6,790 nt of DNA from JBBRDU01 sp038203615 (GTDB lineage Bacteria > Verrucomicrobiota > Verrucomicrobiia > Chthoniobacterales > UBA10450). The stretch covers positions 1-6,790 of the forward strand of contig JBBRDU010000133.1 in the NCBI GenBank assembly GCA_038203615.1. The letters are read 5' to 3'. The notes beneath the pieces were generated by a model. It made no database searches and had not been told where the DNA came from. It saw nothing but the letters and a program-made list of their open reading frames with translations. Shown piece after piece: positions 1-5,601 of the stretch. Position 1 is the first letter of the stretch. The number at the start of each line of letters is the position of its first letter. The translations under genes were made by a program, and so were the position numbers.

Positions 1-2
1 AC

Positions 3-164
3 CCATACGGCGAGCGTGATTTCGGAGCGTTTGAACATAACAGTGAGCGCATTTTTTGGAAGATTGATTATTACAACCTTTCCATGACCGCAGGCAGGGA
101 AGACCCTGCCGACCCAAAGCAAACCGTCCGAGTTTTAACTATCATGCAGGCGTCAGAATACTGA
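3..164 (+). CDS. DUF3768 family protein, C-terminal part
   Basis: The first 162 bases read as an open frame of 53 residues ending in TGA; its start lies left of the window. The residues include FGAFEHN, then ERIFWKIDYY, then EDPADP, and finish with VRVLTIMQASEY. This is the typical end of DUF3768 proteins, in which FGxFE, FWKIDYYD, EDPADP and TRVLTIMLAxEY are the conserved blocks. The family has no proven function. From what I know of it, it is a small soluble protein common on plasmids and integrative elements, mainly of Proteobacteria. A strong hairpin terminator starts 17 bases after the stop, so this gene ends its own transcript. The family call is recognised from motif memory; the function is unknown. 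Confidence 0.85.
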   Translation, partial: PYGERDFGAFEHNSERIFWKIDYYNLSMTAGREDPADPKQTVRVLTIMQASEY

Positions 165-180
165 CCAGCAAGTGCAGTGC

Positions 181-210
181 GCCGGGACCGGAAACGGTTC
201 CCGGCTTTCT
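181..210 (+). terminator. Intrinsic terminator after the DUF3768 gene
   Basis: A 10-bp GC-rich stem is formed by GCCGGGACCG (181-190) and CGGTTCCCGGC (195-205) with one bulged T. It is capped by a GAAA tetraloop (191-194) and followed by TTTCT. A very stable stem, a GNRA loop and a short T tract 17 bases after the stop codon are what a rho-independent terminator looks like, although the T tract is interrupted. Confidence 0.75.
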
Positions 211-501
211 GTCCTTTCGACTTCCGGAGCGGGGAGGCTCTTCCTCCCCCCTTCCCCACCAGCCAGAGGCGCGGCCCCTGGACCCGGCGGCTACGCAGCG
301 CTCGCTGCCCTCGCGACTCCGGCCTTCGCCACGTCGCTCGTTCCAATGCTCGGAAACAAGCCGAAAGCAGGCCGCAGTGAAAATTGACGCGCGAAATCGC
401 ACTTTCGAACCAGCTTCGAACCAAGCAGACGGCCTTGCGATCCAACCGCAGATCCTGTTAAACAACTAAAAAAGACACACTCGTTTTGAGGTGAAAAGGG
501 G
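206..501. other. GC-rich intergenic stretch without a convincing gene
   Basis: This stretch separates the DUF3768 terminator from the next gene. Open frames on both strands exist only because of high GC and low complexity, and none has recognisable protein character. It holds a perfect 7-bp hairpin GGGGAGG / CCTCCCC (231-237 and 243-249, loop CTCTT) and two adjacent near-copies of TTCGAACCAGC (404-414 and 415-426). A possible promoter is TTGCGA (435-440) followed after 17 bases by TTAAAC (458-463), which would serve the gene at 502. The promoter match is only moderate. I see no RNA gene that I can name. Confidence 0.5.
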
Positions 502-789
502 ATGCTTCATACTGTTCGAACCGCCCCAAAATTTCCGATGGGCCGAACTGTCATCACACCTGCAGCTGCGGCCGAAATTCCACCAGAGGAAGTGCTGCGT
601 GCCCTCGATAAGCACGGACGCGGCGAATGGGGAAACCTGGACGAGGCGGACCTAAATGAGAATGAGTTTTCATTAAAGAACGGCTTTCGGCTCCTTTCCG
701 CATACCAGACCGAAAACGGCACAAAATTCTGGATTATCACCGAAGCAGACCGCTCTGTAACAACCATTCTTTTGCCCGGAGATTATTGA
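502..789 (+). CDS. Small mobile-module protein of unknown function
   Basis: This 95-residue soluble protein has the C-terminal block LLSAYQTENGTKFWIITEADR followed by SVTTILLPGDY. I know this block from many short plasmid and genomic-island proteins that begin FPLGQxVATPGALE. Some databases label them 'type I restriction endonuclease subunit M', which the length makes implausible. Here FPMGRTVITPAAAAE (residues about 11-25) matches that N-terminal block, so the ATG at 502 is preferred over the internal ATG at 538, which would cut into it. GAGGTG at 488-493, 8 bases before the ATG, is a good ribosome binding site. No catalytic motif, signal peptide or membrane segment is visible. It lies between the DUF3768 gene and a three-hairpin element that starts 45 bases after its stop. 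Gene reality is near certain; function is unknown. Confidence 0.88.
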   Translation: MLHTVRTAPKFPMGRTVITPAAAAEIPPEEVLRALDKHGRGEWGNLDEADLNENEFSLKNGFRLLSAYQTENGTKFWIITEADRSVTTILLPGDY

Positions 790-833
790 GCTGACTGCTC
801 TGGTGGATGACATTTGCCAAAGACTCGGTGTTA

Positions 834-935
834 CCCCTTGCCAACGGGGGCTTTGCGCACAGCTTTGTTTGAGCCTCGTCTCACAGAGACTTCCGAGGTT
901 CGCCGGCCGCCCCGAGTGGGGCGGCCTTTCGATAT
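834..935 (+). ncRNA. Three-hairpin RNA-like element, copy 1
   Basis: Three successive stems are visible. Stem A is CCCC (834-837) with GGGG (846-849), loop TTGCCAAC. Stem B is GAGCCTCG (871-878) with CGAGGTTC (894-901), enclosing a small inner stem TCTC/GAGA around loop ACA (879-889). Stem C is GGCCGCCCC (905-913) with GGGGCGGCC (918-926), loop GAGT, followed by TTT. A conserved linker, TTTGCGCAC (852-860) then TTTGTTTG (864-871), joins A and B. A diverged copy at 2171-2272 keeps stems B and C. The element lies 45 bases behind the gene at 502-789. It could be a 3' UTR structure, a small RNA ending in its own terminator, or a DNA-level repeat; the sequence does not decide which. I do not recognise it as a named RNA family. 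Confidence 0.5.
905..929 (+). terminator. Terminator-like hairpin, end of RNA element copy 1
   Basis: A perfect 9-bp GC stem GGCCGCCCC/GGGGCGGCC with loop GAGT is followed by TTTCG. The stem is ideal and the T tract is short (three T). It probably ends transcription from the gene at 502-789. Confidence 0.65.
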
Positions 936-993
936 AAGAGTCCTATCGAGTGGCGATGTTAACAATACTATTCTTTCGGTTTGGCTTCCCATT

Positions 994-1385
994 GAAGAAA
1001 CGACGGAACACGTCAGCGGATTGGAGAAAGTGTTCGACGCATTCGGCGAGTTGCCGAAACGTAAGACCTGCAAAGCCATGCAAGGATTGCTCGCGGAAGG
1101 CAAGGAATTAATCGAAGAGAAAGCGGGGGAAGCGGCTCTCATTTGCGCTGCGCAGAAAGTGGAACACTACGAAATTGCTTCGTATGGTTCGCTCCTCGCT
1201 TGGTCAAAACTGCTGGAAGAATCAGATGGTAAGAACCCTTGGAGGAGACGCTTAATGAAGAAAAGGCGGCTAATGATAAACTGACTGAAATCGCCGACAC
1301 GGCGGCCAATCCAGCTTCCGAGGAATCCGAAGGGGACAAACCCCAGGGAAAGATACACAGATCACGGGGTAAACATTCACGGTGA
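994..1385 (+). pseudogene. DUF892 (YciE/YciF-like ferritin fold) remnant, truncated and frameshifted
   Basis: Residues read from 994 include EETTEHVSGLEKVFDAFGE, then KRKTCKAMQGLLAEGKELIEE, then AALICAAQKVEHYEIASYGS. These are hallmark blocks of DUF892 proteins, which form four-helix ferritin-like bundles and are tied to stress responses. The usual N-terminal part of about 50 residues (SLKDLYVEELKDLYxAExQ) is absent; the DNA before 994 carries unrelated sequence and the three-hairpin element. After about 1235 the family continues in another frame (PLEETLNEEKAANDKLTEIAD from 1236), running to TGA at 1383-1385. That frame has a stop at 1230-1232, so one missing or two extra bases between about 1224 and 1236 broke the gene. 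Without the shift the reading ends early in KKRRLMIN at 1284. Both lesions mean that no intact protein is made. An ATG at 814 gives an open frame, but its first 60 residues just translate the RNA-like element. Confidence 0.82.
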
Positions 1386-1435
1386 GATCTGAGTTCCTTG
1401 ATTTACCTGCCCCTGAAGAGGCAGCGGTTGATGTT

Positions 1436-1876
1436 TTAAGTTGCGGCGAGAAATTCGTTGCAGGTCAACCAATACAATCGAAACGCGCGAGCAATATCGA
1501 GGAGTTGTTCCGCCGTGGGTGGTTTTATGACGTAAGAGCTGGCTCCGAGTCGATAGGCCTTGTTCAAATCGCTCGGTTCGTTCGAGGAGGTGAGGACAAT
1601 AATGACGCTCGCTGGAAGGTTGTTCTGGCTTTGTCTCCACTCCAAAACCTCCAGCCCGGAAAGATACGGAAGCTTTAAATCTAAAAAACTGGGAAAGGGA
1701 AATTCATTTCGGTCCACATAGGAGCCCGTTCCCCTGAGATAATTGACCGCAGACTCCCCATCGTTCACGAGGCGCAGAGGATTTTCAATCCCTGCGGCCT
1801 TCAAAGCGCGTTTCATCAGAAAAACGTCATCTTCGTTGTCTTCAACGAGTAAAATAACTTTATCGGCGTTATTCAT
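1436..1876 (-). CDS. Single-domain response regulator (CheY/Rcp1-like receiver)
   Basis: This 146-residue protein is a lone receiver domain with no output domain. ILLVEDNEDDVFLMKRAL (residues 8-25) supplies the acidic pair E11/D12. LDLKLP carries the phospho-acceptor D66. VLTSSNEPSD provides T96, and YVIKPP provides K118. The C-terminal FRLYWLTCNE is typical of the Rcp1-like group that partners phytochrome or other hybrid kinases. No histidine kinase gene lies beside it here, so its partner must be elsewhere or lost. The strand before D66 reads FPSFLD, about two residues shorter than the family's usual hydrophobic run (for example PxLVLLDLKLP), which may disturb the active site. The start at 1876 follows a weak GGAAA (spacing about 9). 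The gene is convergent with the broken DUF892 gene and divergent from the small ORF at 1934. It may be intact but decaying. Confidence 0.85.
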   Translation of the reverse strand: MNNADKVILLVEDNEDDVFLMKRALKAAGIENPLRLVNDGESAVNYLRGTGSYVDRNEFPFPSFLDLKLPYLSGLEVLEWRQSQNNLPASVIIVLTSSNEPSDLNKAYRLGASSYVIKPPTAEQLLDIARAFRLYWLTCNEFLAAT

Positions 1877-1933
1877 GACTTATGTTTCCAAGCAAAGTTG
1901 CAGCACCCAGAATTTCTGCGAATATCCGGCGTG

Positions 1934-2134
1934 ATGCGTGCTTTGGTTCAAAACGTCGCTGGAAAGTATCTCGCCCATTCAGGTGAATGGACTGAGACCG
2001 TTCGCGACGCGGTTCCTTTTAGTTCGGCAAAGCGGGCCAAACAGTTTTGCAGCGACGCGCACCTCGAAGGTGTAACGATAATTCTGGTGAAAGCGAAGGA
2101 CCTTTCGCCCTTGGACGAGAATCGGACATCATAG
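1934..2134 (+). CDS. Small conserved-looking hypothetical protein
   Basis: A 66-residue soluble protein starts MRALVQNVAGKYLAHSGEWT and includes a segment AKRAKQFCSDAHLEGVTIIL. The pattern 'LxQN..tgkYL....eWT...DAxxFxss..A..fC....l.g..ilL' resembles short hypothetical proteins I have seen in environmental bacteria, but I cannot name a family. The frame is open back to an ATG at 1898. I chose the ATG at 1934 (GTG at 1931 is also possible) because the residues before it have no family character. No clear ribosome binding site precedes either start. The second copy of the three-hairpin element begins 36 bases after the stop, the same layout as the gene at 502. No catalytic or DNA-binding motif is visible. 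Confidence 0.6.
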   Translation: MRALVQNVAGKYLAHSGEWTETVRDAVPFSSAKRAKQFCSDAHLEGVTIILVKAKDLSPLDENRTS

Positions 2135-2170
2135 GAGAGCGATCGCGCGGGCTGGAAAAGATCACTTTCC

Positions 2171-2272
2171 CCCCTTGCCATGGGTGGTTTTGCGCACTGA
2201 TTTGTTTGAACCTCGCCTTGTAGGATCTGCGAGGTTCGCCTGGCCGCTCCGGGTGGGGCGGCCTTTTCGATA
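2171..2272 (+). ncRNA. Three-hairpin RNA-like element, copy 2
   Basis: This is a diverged copy of the element at 834-935, about 80% identical by eye. Stem A is reduced to CCC (2172-2174) with GGG (2182-2184) around TTGCCAT. Stem B is GAACCTCG (2208-2215) with CGAGGTTC (2230-2237), perfect over 8 bp; its inner stem is CCT/AGG around TGT (2216-2224), where copy 1 has TCTC/GAGA. Stem C is GGCCGCTCC (2242-2250) with GGGGCGGCC (2255-2263), one G-T wobble, followed by TTTT. The linker TTTGCGCAC and TTTGTTTG is kept. Similarity stops just after TTTTCGATA and starts at the C run, so the element has fairly sharp edges. Confidence 0.5.
2242..2267 (+). terminator. Terminator-like hairpin, end of RNA element copy 2
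   Basis: A 9-bp stem GGCCGCTCC/GGGGCGGCC with loop GGGT and one wobble pair is followed by TTTT. It is well placed to end transcription from the small gene at 1934-2134. It also lies 168 bases beyond the end of the convergent permease gene. Confidence 0.65.
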
Positions 2273-2434
2273 AATAAATTGTGTTATTCGTAGCGTTCAG
2301 GCGGCAAAGCGCGCTCAGGCCATCGCTTTCGGAGGCTCCGGGGTTTTCCTCGTAGGCACCAGTCCCAAGGTTCAGATTCGGGTGGGTGCTCTCGATTCGA
2401 TGGATCGCTGGAATTCTGTGAACTTTCGTCGAAG

Positions 2435-4111
2435 TCAGCGGTGACGGTTCCAGGTCATGGCCAGCGGGGCGATTGCCAGGTCCGCGAGAGGCAGCAGCAG
2501 AAAGCCGGTCATCGCGATCTGCGGCCAAAGCGGGGTCTTTCCCAGGGCATAGCAGATCGGAGCGGAATAAGCCGTGAGGAAGATTCCGGCCAGAGCCCAT
2601 CCACCGACGATCCAGCCGACTGCGCGGCCGGTGATGGCTTTGCGCCGCAGGCCGTGGAAGAAGGCCGCGGACGCGAAGGCGATTTTCAGTGCGAGGCCCG
2701 CCACGAGCACGGCGGGCAGGCAGCGCAGCAGCGTTTCCTGGAGATGGGCGTCCAGCGCGGCCAAGAAGGCCAGCACGACGATCCCGCCGTGGAACGCCAT
2801 TCGCCCGAATCCGGACAGCCCGGTGATCCACCGTCGCCCGGTGAGTCCAACGCCGATTCCGGCGACCAGATTTTTCCAAGTGAACAGGACCAGGAAGAAC
2901 AGCAGCGGCACACCTCGAATCAAGAAAGCTGTCAGTCCATTCGAAGTTGCCACACCGACTTTCCCAAACGCCGCCCCGCCGCCGAGAACCGCAATCCAAA
3001 AGGCGGCGGCTCCCCACATAAACAGACAGGCCAGCGCACTGGCCAGCAGGGCCATAGCTAGCTTCACGACGACAAATCCACCGTTGGTCATCGGGCGCAT
3101 GGCGATGTAGATCGGCAGCTCTCCCGAAGGCTGCAGCGGATCGAACTTCGCCATGGCTGACGCCACCGCTCCGGAAAGCAGCATCGGTAGAACGAGGGCG
3201 ACGGTCGGCAGGAGCATTGGCTCTGGAACGCCGCCAGAGCCCGCCTCGCCGAGATGTTTTTGGATCAGGAAAATCATCGGGAAGACGAATAGCGCGAGGC
3301 AGCCGGACATGCCGGGTAACAGCACTCCCTGGCGGTGCCACTCGAGCCAGAGTTGGGCGTGGAAAGCTGAGCGAAACTTCTTTCGCCTGGTGTGTGCTCG
3401 GCCAGGATGAAGCAAGTTCCAGAGCGAGGCAAAGCGAGCTGGATCATCCCAGACCCCGCGTCGCATCAAGGACAGCCCGAATCCCGCGATCGTCCACGCG
3501 GTGAAGAACAGGAGTACCAACACCAGCCAGCGCCAGCCGAGGGGGAGGTCGGGAAACATCTGTGGCATCAGGCCGGGCAGCAGATGGGCGATGCCCGCCA
3601 GCAGAATGACGAGCGAGCGGCCCGGCATGGGCGGCAGGCTCCAGCCCAAGGCTTGGAGCCACCAGAAGAACGACAGTTGCACCAGCCCGATCCAAAGCAG
3701 ATCAGACCCGCCCAACACCCCTATCGGTTGAAGTATCCAATGCGCCCAGGCGAGGAACACGCTGAGCGTGACCATTCCTCCGCAGGCCATAGGCACTGCC
3801 ACCAGGCGGGACGTGCTGACCGGTTTCAGGAACAGTCTTCCGGGAAAGCCAACCTTCACCGTCCGCACGTCGGCCTCGACGTAACCGAAGGACATCAGCA
3901 AGTGCAGGTAGGCCGTGACGAAGCCGCCGAGCGCCGCAAGCGACATGATCTTCCCGCCGATCTCCCACTGGGTGGCCGCTTTCCACCGGACAAAGCGGAG
4001 GCACGCGAGAAACGCGACACCTTGCAAGGCGAAACTCCATCGGTGGCGGCCCCAGATTTCCCAGAGCAGGGCTCCGGTCGGCGTGCGCCAGGCGAGTCGT
4101 CCCAAGGCCAT
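2435..4111 (-). CDS. Polytopic ABC transporter permease, tandem-duplicated ABC-2 type
   Basis: This 558-residue protein sits in the inner membrane and should be the partner of the ATPase encoded just before it (3-base gap). About 12-14 hydrophobic spans can be drawn, for example near residues 55-75, 103-127, 138-158, 194-215, 268-285, 300-320, 345-377, 399-422, 440-455, 463-485, 497-520 and 530-552. Two halves look related. LLWEIWGRHRW (15-25) corresponds to QLWLEWHRQGV (253-263). LFLKPVSTSRLVAVPMA (93-109) corresponds to IAMRPMTNGGFVVVKLA (336-352). The offset is about 240 residues in both cases, so I infer an internal duplication in which one chain supplies both transmembrane halves. The substrate is unknown. 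GGAAG 7 bases before the ATG supports the start. Other long frames on both strands here are GC-driven shadows. It is the last gene of the operon; no clear terminator follows. Confidence 0.85.
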   Translation of the reverse strand: MALGRLAWRTPTGALLWEIWGRHRWSFALQGVAFLACLRFVRWKAATQWEIGGKIMSLAALGGFVTAYLHLLMSFGYVEADVRTVKVGFPGRLFLKPVSTSRLVAVPMACGGMVTLSVFLAWAHWILQPIGVLGGSDLLWIGLVQLSFFWWLQALGWSLPPMPGRSLVILLAGIAHLLPGLMPQMFPDLPLGWRWLVLVLLFFTAWTIAGFGLSLMRRGVWDDPARFASLWNLLHPGRAHTRRKKFRSAFHAQLWLEWHRQGVLLPGMSGCLALFVFPMIFLIQKHLGEAGSGGVPEPMLLPTVALVLPMLLSGAVASAMAKFDPLQPSGELPIYIAMRPMTNGGFVVVKLAMALLASALACLFMWGAAAFWIAVLGGGAAFGKVGVATSNGLTAFLIRGVPLLFFLVLFTWKNLVAGIGVGLTGRRWITGLSGFGRMAFHGGIVVLAFLAALDAHLQETLLRCLPAVLVAGLALKIAFASAAFFHGLRRKAITGRAVGWIVGGWALAGIFLTAYSAPICYALGKTPLWPQIAMTGFLLLPLADLAIAPLAMTWNRHR

Positions 4112-4114
4112 GCG

Positions 4115-5026
4115 TCAGCTTCCTTTTCCCCCGGCGCGGGCCACGAGGATTTCGTCGAGGCTCGGCGTCCGCTCATCCAGTACGCTCGCGCCGATACCCG
4201 CGGCGGCGGTGGCCAGGGCGGACTGCGATCCACTGAACAGGATGCGCCACTCGGTGCCGAATCCGCTGACCGCGTGCGCGCCTTTCACGACCGGCGTGAA
4301 CGCTTGCGGCTCGGCAAAGGCCAGCAGGGCGGAGATGTGGTTGCGGCGGACATCATCGGTCCGGCCGTTCAAGACCACGCGCCCGCCTTGCAGCATCACG
4401 ACCTGGTCGGCGATGCGCTCGACTTCGTCCAAAAGGTGCGACGAAAACAAGACCGTGCGGCCTTCCTCAGCGACAATGCGGATGATCGCTTCGAGAATGT
4501 CGCGCCGCACCACCGGATCTAAACCCGAGCTGGGTTCGTCGAGAATCAGCAACTCAGGGCGGTAGGCCAGCGCCGCGAGCAATCCGGCCTTGGCCGTCTG
4601 GCCCTGCGAGAGCGTCTTGATCCTCTGCCCCGGATCGAGCTGGAATTGCTCCATCAACTTTTCTTCATACCCCTCGTCCCAGCTTGGATAGAACGCCTGG
4701 GTGTAGCGCATGAACTCATCCACGCGCATCCAGCCGGGCAGATCGCGCCGCTCGGAGAGATAGCCCACGCGGCCCAGGACGCCGACCGGATCGGCCACCG
4801 GATCGAGACCGAAGAGCCGGACCGTGCCCGCCTGCGGCTTGAGCATGCCGAGAAGATGTTTGATTAGGGTGGTCTTACCCGCGCCATTCTCGCCGACAAG
4901 TCCGAGGACGCTCCCGCGCTGGATGAAAACCGAGACCTCATCCAGGGCCGCCTTCTCGCCGAAGCGACGCACCAGTCCGCTTACGGCCACCACCGCTTCG
5001 GCCGAAGAAAGGGAGGGGATTTTCAT
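4115..5026 (-). CDS. ABC transporter ATP-binding protein
   Basis: This 303-residue cytoplasmic ATPase powers the adjacent permease. All core motifs are present. Walker A is GENGAGKT (45-52), the signature is LSQGQ (139-143) and Walker B is LLILDEP (159-165, catalytic E164). The D-loop is SGLD (167-170) and the switch histidine is H197 in SSHLLDEVERIAD. The usual Q-loop glutamine is replaced: the position reads GYLSERRDLPGW (88-99), with S or E in its place, as in many YtrB/EcsA-like export ATPases. A C-terminal extension of about 80 residues (220-303) is typical of ABC-2 exporters. The start overlaps the repressor stop by ATGA, implying translational coupling, and GGAAGAG lies 6 bases upstream. 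Export rather than import is inferred from the family and the lack of a binding protein gene. Substrate unknown. Confidence 0.92.
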   Translation of the reverse strand: MKIPSLSSAEAVVAVSGLVRRFGEKAALDEVSVFIQRGSVLGLVGENGAGKTTLIKHLLGMLKPQAGTVRLFGLDPVADPVGVLGRVGYLSERRDLPGWMRVDEFMRYTQAFYPSWDEGYEEKLMEQFQLDPGQRIKTLSQGQTAKAGLLAALAYRPELLILDEPSSGLDPVVRRDILEAIIRIVAEEGRTVLFSSHLLDEVERIADQVVMLQGGRVVLNGRTDDVRRNHISALLAFAEPQAFTPVVKGAHAVSGFGTEWRILFSGSQSALATAAAGIGASVLDERTPSLDEILVARAGGKGS

Positions 5027-5415
5027 TTGGACTCTTCCGGGTGGAGTGCTTCGGCGCGCTCTAAGATCAGCGCGAGCACATCGTCCAGCGGAATGCCGAG
5101 ATGGCTCGCATCGGTGAGCAGCAAATCGGCGGAGCGTCCAAGAATCTTCAACTTCTCCTTTCGCGGCATCAACGGCTTCGACTCGGCGACAACGGTGCCG
5201 CTGCCTTGCCGGGTCACGATGACTCCCTCGCGTTGAAGTTCAAGGTAGGCCCGGGCCACGGTGTTCGGATTGATCCGCAGTTGTTCGGCCAGGACGCGGA
5301 TTGGCGGGACATCGGCCCCTGGCTTCAACCGCCCGCTCGCAACCAGGCGTTTCACCTGTTCCACGACCTGCTGGTAAATGGGAACGCCGCTGTCGATGGA
5401 GATTCTTAGTTGCAT
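5023..5415 (-). CDS. GntR family transcriptional regulator, YtrA subfamily
   Basis: This 130-residue regulator has an N-terminal winged helix-turn-helix: VPIYQQVVEQVKRLVASG (11-28), then VPPIRVLAEQLRINPNTVAR (36-55), then REGVIVTRQGSGTVV (62-76). It ends in a short helical tail of about 50 residues. The lack of a large effector domain defines the YtrA subgroup, whose members usually repress the ABC exporter genes next to them. It overlaps the ATPase start by ATGA and is the first gene of the operon. A large palindrome at 5454-5490 overlaps the predicted promoter and is the likely operator, giving autorepression. No Shine-Dalgarno sequence precedes the ATG at 5415, and the start codon sits in a predicted leader hairpin (5414-5446). 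The inducer is unknown; in known YtrA systems it is often cell-wall stress, which I do not claim here. Confidence 0.92.
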   Translation of the reverse strand: MQLRISIDSGVPIYQQVVEQVKRLVASGRLKPGADVPPIRVLAEQLRINPNTVARAYLELQREGVIVTRQGSGTVVAESKPLMPRKEKLKILGRSADLLLTDASHLGIPLDDVLALILERAEALHPEESK

Positions 5416-5446
5416 CGAGAGGATTGGAACCTAGGATTGTCTCGAT
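5414..5446 (-). promoter_or_regulatory. Leader hairpin that includes the gntR start codon
   Basis: In the predicted leader of the GntR-ABC mRNA, ATCGAGA (5446-5440) can pair with TCTCGAT (5420-5414) over 7 bp. The last two paired bases are the first two of the ATG. The loop of 19 bases carries the small palindrome CCTAGG. It could lower translation of the repressor. There is no further evidence for a regulatory role. Confidence 0.35.
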
Positions 5447-5453
5447 CTGTGAC

Positions 5454-5490
5454 TTGCATTAGTGTATTAACTGTTTAATACACTATGCAA
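5454..5490 (-). promoter_or_regulatory. Long palindromic operator and promoter of the GntR-ABC operon
   Basis: The inner arms TAGTGTATTAA (5460-5470) and TTAATACACTA (5475-5485) are a perfect 11-bp inverted repeat around CTGT. The outer flanks TTGCAT and TGCAA extend the symmetry to 37 bases with a single extra T on one side. Read on the minus strand, TTGCAT (5490-5485) and TACACT (5466-5461), 18 bases apart, form a plausible -35/-10 pair inside the palindrome. A dimer bound here would block RNA polymerase. The position, 39 bases before the gntR start, and the AT-rich inverted repeat fit a YtrA-type operator. Confidence 0.75.
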
Positions 5491-5601
5491 GCGCGTCAAG
5501 ATTCTTTTGCACGAGATTTCGAAGGGCTTGCTGCTACCGCGGCAAAGGGCAAGCTCAGGAAACGGATGTGACAAAGGGTGCCTTGTTAAAAACACCAGGC
5601 T

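Noticed and set aside
172..387. Short plus- and minus-strand frames in the GC-rich intergenic region
   Set aside because: Low-complexity Pro/Arg/Ala/Ser content, overlap with the terminator hairpin, and no ribosome binding site or family resemblance.
404..426. Tandem TTCGAACCA repeats, considered as iterons or a tRNA T-arm/attachment site
   Set aside because: Only two copies and no acceptor or anticodon arm can be built around them, so neither an origin nor a tRNA is supported.
814..993. N-terminal part of a 156-residue open frame leading into DUF892
   Set aside because: Its first 60 residues translate the hairpin element, which has an independent second copy, so they are unlikely to be protein.
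1407..1424. Hairpin CTGCC/GGCAG between the convergent DUF892 remnant and response regulator
   Set aside because: Only 5 bp with no adjoining T tract on either strand; too weak to call a terminator.
2019..3341. A 440-residue open frame on the minus strand overlapping the permease and the second hairpin copy
   Set aside because: It is arginine- and proline-rich with no fold-like pattern and lies out of frame with the clearly real membrane protein; this is a GC-driven shadow frame.
3392..4522. A 376-residue plus-strand open frame
   Set aside because: It runs antisense to the permease and ATPase, is rich in Q, R, E and G without hydrophobic core periodicity, and has no family signal.
5526..5554. 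Inverted repeat GCTTGC/GCAAGC downstream of vapC
   Set aside because: Short stem, long loop and no T tract on either strand; not a convincing terminator or attachment site.
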